Shown here: positions 25,144 through 36,915 of the stretch, one piece after another | Layout: every line of letters begins with the position of its first letter | Position numbering within the stretch: position 1 is the first letter of the stretch | Translations under genes and position numbers: made by a program | Assembly (NCBI RefSeq): GCF_030272615.1 | Contig: NC_081415.1 | Span: forward strand, 191,422,270-191,486,269 | Direction: 5' to 3' | From: Cryptomeria japonica | Lineage: Eukaryota > Streptophyta > Pinopsida > Cupressales > Cupressaceae | Length of the DNA stretch: 64,000 nucleotides | Notes under the pieces: generated by a model | What the model was told of the DNA's origin: nothing | What the model saw: the letters and a program-made list of their open reading frames with translations, nothing else | Databases searched by the model: none

Positions 25144-26889
25144 GAAAGAAATAATTGTAATCTACCTTATTTGACAATGACTATTTTTTATGTGTTAATG
25201 AATGTAATTATGTGCTAATGAATGTTCATGAATGATATGTGTTGATGATTATTGATGAATGTTGCATGATTAATGAAAGTTAATGAATTTTATGTGTTAA
25301 TGAATATTATGTGATAATGAATGAATGTTATATTTTAATAATGGATGAAAGAATGAATGAATGTTAGATGTTAACAGGGAATTTAGAGTGATGTTAGGGG
25401 GGGGGGGGGAGGGGCCAAATGAGCTTCCACCTTCACATGGTTGGCCTTGTTAAGTAGAGAATATTAAACTATTCTTGAAACAAAGTGAAGCTCAATAAGA
25501 TAACACACTTTTCAATATTTCATTATGTTGCACAGTTAATCTTATTGAATAATGTACGTATATTGAATCTTAATTGCAAGGTCCAACAGAGCCAACATGA
25601 ACAACACCATGGTGCAACTACAAAAGTTGTGAATATGCCTCATCATGAATAAAGCTGAATTAGCACATTCTCTATAAAATCTCAAATGCTCTATACTTTG
25701 GAAGTTTTGAAATTTTTATGATCATATTGGTCCCTTGCCTAAAAGCTTTTTTCCTTGATTTGTTTGTGATACACATTGAGAGATTTTTGTTTTCCTTTTA
25801 TTTATGCATGTCTTAACCATTCTCCACATGCTTCCCATTCTTATTTAGATTGTTGTATTTTTACATATGTTGCAATCTGTAGTTCCACGTACATATTTTC
25901 TATGTTCTTTGTAACTGTATGAAAAGGTGTAAAATGTGGGTATAGTCCAAAATCTTGATTACCAACAAGCTATTGTTGTTTAATAGTTCCAATGTTTGTA
26001 TTAATTGAAATAGTTTAACCCTTTTAACATGTTTCATAGCAAACCTGCACTTTGTATGCAATCTTATTGTTACAGTTCAATTACTGAGGTGATGTGATTT
26101 TCAAAAGTATTCCAACAAAAACAAAATTGGTTTTCATTTATGTATTTTATTAAAATTTTAGAGTTTCCTCGTGAACATTTAAACTTAGAAGGATTTAAAA
26201 ATTCAATACAATAGTAATAGACATAATTTCTAGAGATAGAACTGAAACTCTCTCCCATGAATTCAGATTGTTTCCATGCTCTCTAGGCTAGTAGCTTTCA
26301 GACACAAAACATAGGTCTTCTAAATTCTGTCCCAATATTAATTAGTTCCTTTCTCTTCTTTTTCATCCTTTTGGAAAGAGAATTGGAAATTGTTAGGAAT
26401 GAACATCTTCCTAGGTGATTTGTTAAAATATAGTGGGGAACTCAATCAAATTTTAATTCACTTCATTTTAAGTTATTATCACAATTCATTGAATTATACT
26501 TACAAAAGGCCTATATTTCCAAGGTAAAATATTAGTATCTTTCTTGGGTGATATTAGATAGCAGGGTCTCTTGGCTTAGACAAAATCACCCTCTCATTGT
26601 ATTCAAAGTAGATGCATAGCAAAGCTAGATGCATCAATCGTTAAATCATAAAAAAACGCAAGCTCAAAAATTGTGTTACCAAGTATGCTTGGAACCTAGC
26701 CTGTAACTAACTAGTTCATACTAGATATTGTTTGGGTATGGTATTCAATTCTATTAGAATCTACAAAATAAATATTAACCTAGAAATTAATGTAAGTAAT
26801 AACATTTTTAAAATTGTTAAATATAAATGATAATAAAAATGATAATAAAATCAAAATAGCATAACATAGTTGATTTCATAAGAGAGAAA

Positions 26890-27166
26890 ATGAAAAAGTT
26901 CACAATATCTTCACTTGATATCCAAGATTTTTAATCCATGAGGATGAAGATGAGGATGAGATAGAAAACCAAAAGACAAGGAATTGTTTATCCAAGTTTC
27001 CAATTTTTTGAGGATAAGGAAAAAAACATAATCCTATGAAAGAAGGAGAATGTACAAGTCATTATCTCAAGTTAAAAGAAATTACTTAAGTAAACTAAAC
27101 AAACAAATGCAGTATCATACTTATGATAAAACATATCCACTTGGTGAATAAAATGGTACATTGGCA
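26890..27166. repeat. Direct repeat inside CACTA D, copy 1
   Basis: It matches 29663-29960 in order: CACAATATCTTCACTTGATAT, AATCCATGAGGATGAAG, AGAAAACCAAAAGACAAGG, TTTATCCAAGTTTCCAA, GAAAGAAGGAGAATGTAC and GATAAAACATATCCA. The copies are diverged and point the same way, about 2.5 kb apart. They could be short LTRs of an old nested element or a segmental duplication. Confidence 0.65.
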
Positions 27167-29662
27167 CACCCCCTTAAGTGCAATTGAGGTAAGAAGAAAT
27201 GGGTCACAAGGTTAGGTATCCATGTAAAATATGAAATAACCCCAAATTATAAAGAGAGTGTACCCTCTCGAAGTAGAGACTAGAAAATCCATAGGACAAA
27301 ACTCCATCCCAAGTGACATATGTGAAGGATAATATAGACCCAACCCATCCCCTAAAGTTGGTGCCTCCACAAAGAAGAGAGAAAAGCAATGCAAAATGTT
27401 GAATGGTGAATGTTGTAGTAGGTTCATTTGCAACAAATGATGCACCTTCCTTTCACAATATGGAAATTTTGAGTTGTCAAATTGTTGAATTCCCATTCAA
27501 GTGGAATGTAGAAAGGAATTCAGATGTATTGTTTTTGAAGCAACTCATATGTCTTGATGTTGATGTTAAGCTGTGATTGTTCCATAGAATATTCAAGGAC
27601 TACAATCATTGAAGTGTGAGACCTTAATTAATGTGAAATAGAATGTGTCATGTTGCATGATATGGTGGGGATAGAACAAGTGAATTTACAATGGGAGATG
27701 ATGTAACTCGATGGGCATTGCCATCAATGAGAAGACAAATATTCTCAATTGTTTCATCAATATTTGAAAGGTGAGAGTCCACAAACAGATGTGAAATGTT
27801 TAAGTAGGCCTCCCAATGAAGTGGATTTCATAGACACGAAGAATCCTATATAGAGAATCATTGAGATCCCTTGAAGAAGAAAATTTGAACTTTGATGAAG
27901 CAATACATGATGGAGGAATATCTTGCAAGAGGAAATCAAAGTCATTATGGTGTCATCTAGATCTGAAATGTGGTCTACTTTTCAAAAAAGTAAAGATGTG
28001 TGATAGGAATGTGTCCTAGTGGGGTGAATCTAGAAGACGTATAATCCTATTGCAATGAATCATGGAAAGTTCTAGAAGAAGCAACTTTTAATTCTAAAGT
28101 AGCAATGTGTATAAGAGATGTTCTCATTTGTAGATGGAGTATCAAGAGGAGGATCACTAGTCCATGGACCATGTCATTGTTGTTAAATACCTACGCTTTT
28201 GTTCATAGTCGCTTGGTGTAGCAATGAATTCAATGAGATAGGGTAGGAGATCCTACATAATTTAATATTTCACTATCCCTTGTTTCGAGTACAAATGGTT
28301 CTATGAATTTATCTTGACAATAGAATGTCAAAATTTAATACCATAATCCATGATGAAAACTACCAAAAATGGAAATTTATCTTAGTTCGCAATTACAAAA
28401 TGCTTTTGTATAGGCCTCTCGAAGATTAAGTACATCAAATTGAGACTTTATAAATTGAGTGTATGTATTAGCAATCTCCCAAATTGTTCAATGGTCTCCA
28501 AACCTTGTCAATTTTTTACTTTTATTTTAACTCAAATATGTATGGTATAGGCATATCATTGGTTGTGTGATTTTTTTTTCCTTAAATGCTTCTATGACCA
28601 AAAGAGACAAGTTTTAGATGAAAATGGGGTCTTATGGGCCTTTTTGACACAATGGTAGGTTCTTGAGACCTGAAAATGCCCCAAAAACTAGTCGATTACC
28701 TTAAGTTACAAACAAATCCTTGTTTGTGAGCATGCTTCTTGATCTCTAATTTTTGTGGAATGAAAGATAATATTGAATTTCTCAAGCCTTTTGGATGCTT
28801 CTAAACCACCCAAAAAAAAGCTACTTTGATCATTGAAATGTTGTAGTGACTTGGATAAAAAAAGAAAACTAAGTCTAAACTTTAGAAGTTAGTTTTTTCT
28901 TGTCAAATTGTTTTCAATTTTCAAATCATCCAAGGATGCAAGAGGAGTATATTTTGTTATGACAAGATAAAAAAAATGTAGAATCTTTTGAAACCATTGA
29001 AAAATGGGGACTCCTTCCCCCCCTCCAAAATCCCTATTTTTTTAGGATGCAATACTTAGGGGAAACATCCCCTTGCCGCACCACTTAGGGACATTCTAGG
29101 GACTCCAAGGAGTCTCTTGACCATCTTGAGGATGCCTATGAGTCTCCCATGGCCCCCAATTAGAAACTCCAATTCTAAACAAAAATGGTGAAATTATTGT
29201 GAAAATGTCATCTGTATTAAAGGTTTGGCAATGCCCCCTAACCTTGATGGGGGCTCTGCCCCAAACCCCCCACAAGGGGCACTACCCATTGACCCCAAAC
29301 CTCTACCCACCATTCTTATTGTTAATGAAATCATTTCCATTTTTTTATGTTGACTAGTTTAAACACTTAGTATGCCAAAGTTTCATCTACAATTCTTATA
29401 CTTATTCTTAGTTTGTTCCCAAAGTTCCAAAACTCTACCACCATTATTAATGTTCAAATTTCAATGCAATCCTTGACATATTTTTAATGTTTATTGTAAA
29501 ATTTACATAGTGTGGCAAAGTTTTATTTACAGTTGTTATACTTATTCTATACACATCCTTTTATAATTAATTTTTTAAGTTGTATATATATTTGCATCCC
29601 ATCCCGCCCCCTTCGTCATCCCCCTATCGTCCCCAAACTTAAGCCCTTGGTATGTTAAGATA

Positions 29663-29960
29663 TGAAAGCTCACAATAGTTTCATTTGATATGTTAATCGA
29701 GGAAAAACCTACAATATATAGCTTCCAAGATTCCAAATCCATGAGGATCTTGAAGAGGTAGAAAACCAAAAAAAAGAAATTGCTTATCCAAGTTTCCAAA
29801 TTTGTGACAAGGAAAAAGTAGAATCTCAATCAAAGAAGGAGAATGTGCAACTCATTATCTTATTCTACCTAAGTAAAAATATTACCTAATTAAGCTTTTT
29901 AATAGTGGAATTTCACACTTAGGATAAAACATATCCAAGGTAAATAAAATATTACATTGA
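29663..29960. repeat. Direct repeat inside CACTA D, copy 2
   Basis: This is the second copy of the segment at 26890-27166, sharing ATCCATGAGGATCTTGAAG, AGAAAACCAAAAAAAAG, TTATCCAAGTTTCCAAA and GATAAAACATATCCAAGG. Confidence 0.65.
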
Positions 29961-30893
29961 TAGGCTTCTTTGGTTGCTCTAAAAGTGGTGCCTTATGAAT
30001 TATGTTCTTGGATACTAAAGTTTCCAAATTTTGGGCACTCTTAATAGCTTCTCGTAGAGATTGTGATTCGAAGGCTTTAACCAAACCTTTCAATGGTTTC
30101 TGTTGATGTGTTTTTTATGCACTATGCAACACAAAATAAAATACTAAGTATTCTATCCTCTCTTGAACAAAATCCTCCCAAGTGCTAAACTACATGATCA
30201 AATGGGATGACTCCAATATTCCAATAGTCAGGTCTTGACTTTATATTGCATATAGACTCAATGATTGTGATGTGATATCTGCTGGAATCACAAGGGGGAC
30301 TTACGTTGCTTGGGTCAAGACCTATCCATTCTCATGTTTCATGATTGATTTACACTCCATGATTTAGGTCATCCTTGAGAAACATCTCGACTTAGCCAAA
30401 TTTTGTTTTTTGTACCCTAATTCTTTAATTTTGACCCCTTACTAGCATTGCCTTAGGTTTTATTGGAATTCTTGCTTCTCTAGCATGGGCACATTTCTAG
30501 GGTTCATTCGCACAAATTGCTCTTGATGAGCAAGCTAGTATCATGACCATGACTTAAACAAAATTTTAACTTAGTCAAATTATCTCCTCCAAACTTCTAT
30601 GAGTTCATCACCTTCATTCTTCATAATTTGGATGTCTTTTGTCATTGGAAGGCAATTCTTGACCACCATACCTCAATCTTGACCTATGCTACCCTAAAAC
30701 CCTAGAACCTAGTCATGTTTACAATTGAGATCTTGGTGACTTGATCACTTAATACAGCTTAATCATGCAAGTCTCATCTAACTCCAACTCCAACACTTAA
30801 GAAAATCAACCCTAGCAACCAAGTACTTTGGGAAATATCTTGCAACTTGACAACATGGGTAATGATGGAGGAATGGAAAGTGACACCTATAGA

Positions 30894-31065
30894 GGTGAGA
30901 GAGAGAGAGAGGGTGAGAGGAAGAGATAATGACCTGGAGAGGGTAGAGAAAGAGAAGTAGAGAGGGAGAGAAGAAGAGAGGGATGGAGAAAGAGACCTAG
31001 AGAGGGGAGAGAGAAGAGAGATAGTAGAGAGGGATAGAGAAGAGAGATAGAAGAGAGATACCAAT
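30894..31065. repeat. GA-rich simple repeat
   Basis: About 170 bases of GAGAGA and AGAGAGGGATAGAGA units. Open frames through it are low-complexity Ser/Leu artefacts. Confidence 0.85.
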
Positions 31066-31104
31066 GTCAATATTTTTCTATAATTTTTTTTTTTTCCGAA
31101 AAAT

Positions 31105-31289
31105 TAGCCTATCATTAGAATTCTGACTCCAAAGGGTAAAATTCTGACAGAGGAGTACCGTCGGATGCACAACATCTTCATCAGAACTCTACTAGAGGTC
31201 ATCGTAATTGACAAGGATGTTGTGCATCTGACAACACTCCTCTGTCAGAATTTTACCCTTTGGAGTCAAAATTTTGACGATAGGCCGAG
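31105..31289. repeat. Long imperfect palindrome in the right subterminal region of CACTA D
   Basis: The arm at about 31105-31176 (TAGCCTATCATTAGAATTCT, then GACTCCAAAGGGTAAAATTC and GGATGCACAACATC) is the near-exact inverse of 31216-31289, with a loop of about 40 bases. The arms are over 70 bases with few mismatches. It lies about 200 bases from the right terminus and shares the TCTGAC/TTTTGAC words with the terminal region. Confidence 0.9.
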
Positions 31290-31464
31290 ATCACAACGGT
31301 ATTCTTTCAGGGTATGAGCATCCATGGTGGCCGTTGGAAAGGTTGGAGGTAATGTCCGAATTGCGATGACCACAAGGATAGTCAGAACTTCTAACACAAA
31401 GTTTTCAATGGCTTTTTTTGTCGGTAGTGCGACAAAATTGTGACAGAATTCTGATGATTTGCCA

Positions 31465-31492
31465 TCAAAATTTTGACCCGAATGTACTAGTG
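31465..31492 (-). repeat. Right terminal inverted repeat of CACTA D
   Basis: Read inward on the minus strand it is CACTAGTACATTCGGGTCAA, matching the left end CACTAATACATTTGGGGTCA with two substitutions and a one-base indel. Confidence 0.92.
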
Positions 31493-31495
31493 AAA
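31493..31495. other. Target duplication AAA, right copy (CACTA D)
   Basis: This is the second copy of the 3-bp duplication, followed by AAGACAAAGTCATCC, which continues the interrupted LTR of copia C. Confidence 0.9.
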
Positions 31496-32381
31496 AAGAC
31501 AAAGTCATCCACAACACATAACACCAATATTTGTACATGGAAACCCTGTAAGGGGAAAAACCATGGTGGGAAACCTTACCCACAATCAGATGATACTACT
31601 ACAAATAGTAAGTGTATACAAATGGAATCTGCACATGCAGAAAGGCCAAGCACCTAGAGCTCACTGCTCAATCAAAAATGGGAGTCACACTAACTACAAT
31701 TGGATGGTTAAATCCAATAAGAATGTATTGCTTAAGTTAGCATCTTTCTATGCTAGATTCAGTACCAGTATAGTTCTGATTGCTTTACAAAAACCCTCCT
31801 TCAATCTTCAAATGATGTCTACGTGTATAGCTCTACTTATTCTCGCATATACCTTTACACAATCCTTTTTCGCATTCCACATTTGATCTTACAAATAATA
31901 TCTTTCATTTATACCATACCCTAAGACCAATTTTAGTAGGTCAGCTCTACAAGATATTACAATAAAATCATTTTACAAACAATACAATATCTGATGCAAT
32001 AACCAATTCAACATGTTGGCTTAATGCATTTACAACAATAATAAGTCATCTCCATAGCATGCCATGCTGATCTGAAAAAGATAAACCAACTGGTGTATAT
32101 CCTGGACCTATTTGCCGGTAACAACAAATATGCAAATATGAATATGCCAATTAACAAACCTTCAAGACAAAGTGTCCAAACAATGTCTTCGACATAACCA
32201 TGTGATTTCCATTCCATTCCAAGTGCCAATGATCATTATATCTTGTTGGTGTACCAAATATCAGTGACTGTTCATAAGTCATTTGCTTGCCGGTGAATGT
32301 TGTTGATTCTCCAAAGTGCCAGAGTTGATAATTGTTAGTAGGTGTTGACATCAATGACAAAACCATACCAAAATACCAACA
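31496..32381 (-). repeat. 3' LTR of copia C, right piece after CACTA D
   Basis: It aligns with 37087-37973 from AAGACAAAGTCATCC to CCAAAATACCAACA. It contains the block GGAAACCCTGTAAGGGGAAA. Substitutions between the two copies are visible along the whole length, so some time passed since copia C inserted. Confidence 0.95.
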
Positions 32382-32397
32382 ATCTCCCCCTTTGGCA
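32382..32397 (-). other. Polypurine tract of copia C
   Basis: The plus strand ATCTCCCCCTTTGGCA directly follows the LTR end; on the element strand it is TGCCAAAGGGGGAGAT. Confidence 0.87.
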
Positions 32398-32689
32398 TTG
32401 ATGGAAACACAAGATGGAAAAACTATCAAAGTGCCAAAACAGAAATGCCAAATACCAAAGTACCAACAATTACCAAAGTATAAGTAAACTCTCCCAAAGT
32501 ATCAATCTCTCCCTCTGAGAGTAACATGTGTTTCCTTGTGTTTTTCCATACCAATCTCTCCCGCTTTGACATTAAATGCCAAAGTTATTACCAAGCCAAG
32601 TTCATATACAAAATACCAATCAATTTAGTATACCAACTACTCCCCCTAAGAAGTAGCTTCCTCATCAAAGTCGGAGTAAAAGATTTCTC

Positions 32690-33532
32690 TATTAATTCTG
32701 TCAGTTGATGACAATCATCAACTTTCTAAGTCTCTACCGGTGAGGGTATGACCCCAAGCTGATCTCTAAGATATTCAAAAGACTCCTTAGGCAGAGGTTT
32801 AGTGAAAATATCTGCAATCTACTCTTTAGTATTCACATAAACCAATTTTATGTCTTTTGCTTCAACATTTTCCCTTAGAAAATTCACTTTGATAGAAACA
32901 TGTTTGGTTTTAGAATGTAATACCAGATTCTTAGATATGTTAATTGCTACAGTGTTATCACAATAGATAGTAATAGGTTCCTTGAATTTTACCTTTATGT
33001 CCTTCAACATTTTCTTAAGCCATAGTACATGTGTACAGTTAGTTGCTGCTGCAACATATTATGATTCTGCTATTGATAAAGATGTACAACTTTGTTTCTT
33101 ACTCAACTAAGAAATCAATCTATTTTCAAGAAAAAATACTCCATCGATGGTGCTTTTTCTATCATCCAAATCTCCTGCCCAATTTGCATCTGTATATGCA
33201 CATAATTCAAAGTTTTCATCTCTAGGATACCATAATCCAAGATTTGTAGTGCCTTGTAGGTACCGGAAAATCCTTTTTACTACTGATTCATGATTTTCTC
33301 TAGGATTACTCTAAAATATTGAAACAATACATACTACATTCATGATATCAGGTATGGTTTGTGTCAAATACAGTAAACCTCCTATCATAGATTTGTACCT
33401 AGTCAGATTAATAGGTGTAGATTCATCCCTTAGAGATAATTTGTCATTTGTAGTCATAGGTGTGCTTACCGGTTTAGAGTTCTCCATCCCAAATTTATTT
33501 AGTAACTCTTTTAAGTACTTGGATTGACTCAA
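32690..33532 (-). pseudogene. Copia C RNase H and end of reverse transcriptase
   Basis: The frame 33311-33532 reads [20 protein letters not shown] and RYKSMIGGLLYLTQT, the connection to RNase H. Stops and shifts occur around 33040-33310. The frame 32819-33010 carries ITIYCDNTVAINISKN and then a stop before the terminal box IADIFTKPLPKESFEYLR at about 32760-32818. The part would remove RNA during element replication. Order and length fit a complete but broken copia C-terminus. Confidence 0.88.
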
Positions 33533-34211
33533 GAATATACCTTTATCAGTCTGAGAAATCTAAAATCTTAAAAAGAATTTTATTTCTCCAATCATAGACA
33601 TTTCAAATTCTTGCTGCATTTCAATAGAAAATTATTTACATAATCCATGTTCTCCTCCAAAGATTATATCATCAACAAAAACTTCTATAGCCAAGATGTC
33701 ATCATTAGTCACTTTATAATATAATTTCTTGTCAGCATTACCTTTAGAAAAACCAATCTTCAAAAGATACTTATCCAATCTTGCATACCAAGCTCTTGGA
33801 GCTTGCTTCAACCCATACAAAGCTTTCCTTAACCTGCAAACCATATCTTTGTTTTCTGTCAAAGAAAATCCATTAGGTTGTTCAATATAAACTTCTTCTT
33901 CTAGATCTCCATTAAGAAATGCACATTTAATATCCATTTAATATACTTTGTAGTTCTTGTGTGTTGCAAAAAGCTAAAAATAATCTAACTGCCTCAATTC
34001 TATCTACCGGTGCAAAGGTTTCATTATAATCAATTCCTTCTTTCTGAGAATATCCTTTACACACTAGTCTTTCTTTATTTTTGATTACCTTGCCATCTTC
34101 ACTAAGTTTGTTTCTGAATACCAATTTGGCTCCAATCACATTTTTATCTTTAGGTCGGGGAACTAATGTCCAAGTGTTATTCTTCTCAATTTGTTCTACT
34201 TCTTCTTCCAT
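33533..34211 (-). pseudogene. Copia C reverse transcriptase palm
   Basis: It starts in the frame [20 protein letters not shown] with [20 protein letters not shown], then shifts near 33950 into [40 protein letters not shown] and the catalytic FVDDIIFGG. A stop follows at about 33632. Catalytic residues are intact, so only the shift and the stops disable it. Confidence 0.9.
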
Positions 34212-34448
34212 AGCTTTAATCCAATATTTATCTTCACATGCCTCATTAAAAGATGATGGTTCAATTTGAGAAATAAGACATACCTATTCATTTGACAATC
34301 TTCCTCTTGTCATAACTCCTTTATACTTATTTCCAATTATCTGTTCTTCGGAATGATTCAGCCTTACATACCGAGGTGTCTTGGTTTGTTGTTGTTCCTC
34401 AATTATAGTGGAAATTTCAGATGATACCGGAGTAACTGGATCTTCATT

Positions 34449-35775
34449 CTATATCAGTGGGTTTAGTGTAGGTTCATTTGTCAAAAATTTTGTTCCTAGT
34501 TCAGAGTCTATATACCTTGAAGTTCCTATGAATTGTTCATCAATCTTCACATTTGTACTTTCAACAATTTTCTGCAATCTTTTGTTAAAACATCTGTATG
34601 CCTTACTCTTAGATGAATAACCAAGAAATATTCCTTCATCACTTCTAGGATCAAATTTGCCAATATACTCATCTCTTCTGATATAAAATTTGCTTCCAAA
34701 TATTCTGAAATATTTAAGAGTAGGAGTAATACCAAACCATAGTTCATGAGGGGTCTTACCAGTTTCACCTTTGATGTGAACTTTGTTGAATGTATAGACC
34801 GATGTACTTACTGCTTCTCTCCAATATACATGTGGTAGTGATAACATACTTCTAGCTGCATCCAAGATAGTTTTATTTTTCCTTTCAACAACTCCATTCT
34901 GTTGTGGTGTTCGATGTGCTAATAGTTCTCTTCTGATTCCATTTACTTCACAGAATGTATTAAATTCCTTAGATGTAAATTCTCCTCCTTGATCTGATCT
35001 CAGACATTTTATTTTCTTACCGGTTTCATTTTCTACCATAGCTTTGAATAGTTTGAACTTTCCAAGTGCTTCTGATTTTTCTTTGAGAAAAGTAACCCAA
35101 CACATTCTAGAATAGTCATCAATGATTAGCATGAAATATCTATCACCTTGTAAGCTTTTAGTTCTAGCTGGACCACATAAGTCAGTATGAATTAAGTCAA
35201 GAGCATTATTAGATTTTTCTGGAATACTTTTGAAGGTAGCTCTAACTTGTTTTCCAAATTGACATTCCTTACATACTGTATTGTGAGGTTTGACAATTTT
35301 AGGTAAATCTCTAACTGCCTTAGTAGTACTAATCTTCACCATACAATCAAAATTTACATGACAGAGTCTCTTTTTCCATAGCCAACTTTCATCAATATGT
35401 GCAATCAAGCATGTCTTTTTACTGTTATTCAAATGAAAGATATTACCTCTAGTTTGATTACCGGTTGCAATTTCCAAACTAGTTCTATTCATGATTTTGC
35501 ATTTTCCATTTTTGAATTGTAACTGAAATCCTTTCTCAACTAATTGACCAACACTCAAAAGATTATGCTTTAAAAATTCAACATAGTAGACATTGTCAGT
35601 ATTATTCTTACCATCAAGAGATATTGTACCCTTACCTTTGATCAAACAAGCTTTATCATCTCCAAATCTTACAAGACCTCCATTATACTCCTAAAAAGTT
35701 AGGAATTTACTCTTATCACCAGTCATATGATGTGAGCATCCTAAATCAATGATCCATTCTTCCTTAACTTCAACT
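34449..35775 (-). pseudogene. Copia C protease and integrase
   Basis: The protease start reads WIIDLGCSHHMTGD (35715-35765), DLG in place of DSG, followed by a stop in LTF-stop-EYNGG. From 35645 a 398-residue open frame runs through the pre-integrase domain (LWKKRLCHVNFDC, CKECQFGKQ) and a complete integrase core with HTDLCGP, IDDYSRMCWVTFLK, SDQGGEFTSKEF and HRTPQQNGVVERKN, then FLGYSSKSKAYRCFNKR. All three catalytic acidic residues are present. It is the best-kept integrase in the window. A stop at 34449 precedes the spacer to reverse transcriptase. Confidence 0.92.
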
Positions 35776-36858
35776 TCAGCTGCCATGTTCTAGCGATTGA
35801 GCAGTAGGTCCTAGTTGATCTTTTGTTATAGCAACAAAAACCCATCCATTGTCTATCGAATCCTCATCAGAATCATCAGTTACTCCTTCATCAGCAATGT
35901 AACAAGTTTTTTCTTTATTCTTCTTAAATCTGTATCTTTGATATTCAGGGTTAGGCTTGTATGTTCTTCTAGCTTCTTCTCTTAGTCTAACATGTCTATC
36001 AGGGAATCTTGAAGCCATATGACCAATCTTATTGCAGTTAAAACATGTAAAGGGTGATTTACCTTCATACTTACTTCCAATTGGACCTTTTGGCATTTTC
36101 CTTGAAAAAAGTGCTTCAAGTTCTTCATTTTCTTTCCTACTTTCTTCAAGTTCTCTTGCATAAAAGGCTTTCCAATCAGATTTGTCAAATGATGATGCAG
36201 ATGATGTTGATGATTTAAAAGATAAATCTGTCTTTATAGTAGCAACAAGACTAAATTCCTTAATTTCAAAGGCTGAAAGTTTTCCAATCAATGTATCTCT
36301 AGTTACTGATGTATTAGGCATTGTTCTTAACTCATTTATAGCAGTGACTTTCATTTTATATGTTGGTGGAAATCCTCTTAAAACTTTTGAAACAATTTCA
36401 TCTTCACTTAAAGTTCCTCCACAACATTTAATACCTAAAACAATTTCATTAACTTTTTCCATAAAAGTAGAAATCCTTTCATCTTCTTCCATTTTCAGAT
36501 GTTCATACCTGACCCGAAAGCTTTCAATTTTTGCAATCTTGACTGTGGAATCTCCTTCATTCAGTGTTTCCAAATGATCCCAGATAGCTTTAGCAATAGA
36601 CCTATCTAATAATCCCATGATTTGTTGATCTGATAATATGCTCAAAAGTGCTTCTCTTGCTTTGCAATCATTTTCTTCATCTTTATTTAGGTTAGGTGGA
36701 TTAGGCTGACCGAGAGTGGGAGCAGTATAGCCATTCTTTGTAACATCCCAGATGTCCTTTCCAATGCAATTTAGATGTGTCTCCATTCTGATCTTCCATA
36801 TGCCATAGTTGGTTCCATCAAGTTTAGGATTGTCCTTCCTGAAATAGTTAGTAGACAT
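35776..36858 (-). CDS. Copia C gag, intact reading frame
   Basis: An unbroken 360-codon frame starts MSTNYFRKDNPKLDGTNYGI at 36858, 44 bases inside the primer site. It contains the copia gag core (IWKIRMETHL, LLDRSIAKAIWDHLE, DERISTFMEKVNEIVLGIKC, RGFPPTYKMKVTAI) and a knuckle CFNCNKIGHMASRFPD at about residues 269-284. The last cysteine of the knuckle is phenylalanine, so RNA binding may be impaired. It ends ATKDQLGPTAQSLEHGS and stop. The gag of A and B is a related but different family (MMKKEGxxFN start). Confidence 0.9.
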   Translation of the reverse strand: MSTNYFRKDNPKLDGTNYGIWKIRMETHLNCIGKDIWDVTKNGYTAPTLGQPNPPNLNKDEENDCKAREALLSILSDQQIMGLLDRSIAKAIWDHLETLNEGDSTVKIAKIESFRVRYEHLKMEEDERISTFMEKVNEIVLGIKCCGGTLSEDEIVSKVLRGFPPTYKMKVTAINELRTMPNTSVTRDTLIGKLSAFEIKEFSLVATIKTDLSFKSSTSSASSFDKSDWKAFYARELEESRKENEELEALFSRKMPKGPIGSKYEGKSPFTCFNCNKIGHMASRFPDRHVRLREEARRTYKPNPEYQRYRFKKNKEKTCYIADEGVTDDSDEDSIDNGWVFVAITKDQLGPTAQSLEHGS

Positions 36859-36901
36859 TGGATCTCCTCAAGTTGTTAAACTTCTACAAAAAGAGGACTA
36901 A

Positions 36902-36913
36902 GCTCTGATACCA
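36902..36913 (-). other. Primer binding site of copia C
   Basis: GCTCTGATACCA on the plus strand is TGGTATCAGAGC on the element strand, a perfect match to the initiator methionine primer site, two bases from the LTR. Confidence 0.94.
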
Positions 36914-36915
36914 AT

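Larger units (their letters stand above)
25144..30890. other. Right non-coding arm of CACTA D
   Basis: No supported gene. It opens with short repeats of TGTTAATGAATG (25190-25375), probably the 3' untranslated region of the second gene, and a G run at 25399-25410. Two related segments lie at about 26890-27166 and 29663-29960. A GC-richer patch with many C runs is at 29010-29300 and again at 29595-29635. A 40-base repeat (CTTAGTATGCCAAAGTTTCA and CATAGTGTGGCAAAGTTTTA) occurs at 29368 and 29507. Confidence 0.55.
11936..31492 (+). mobile_element. CACTA (En/Spm) DNA transposon D, 19.6 kb
   Basis: The element starts CACTAATACATTTGGGGTCA and ends with the inverse, TGACCCGAATGTACTAGTG. It is bounded by a 3-bp duplication AAA, and its target is visible uninterrupted in the other LTR of copia C. 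It carries a TNP2-type transposase gene (16390-20682) and a second gene with a SET-like exon and a TNPA-like (Ptta/En/Spm) exon (21443-about 25143), both on the plus strand. Long non-coding arms flank the genes (4.4 kb left, 6.3 kb right). At 19.6 kb it is long for an autonomous CACTA element. Both genes carry stops, so it is probably immobile now. Confidence 0.95.

Noticed and set aside
28970-29300. GC-richer patch suggesting a gene or CpG island
   Set aside because: It is made of C and G runs (CCCCAAACCCCCC and similar) with no open frame or splice structure; it looks like a repeat fragment.
30774-31070. Ser/Leu-rich open frame on the minus strand
   Set aside because: It is produced by the GA-rich simple repeat and has no domain.
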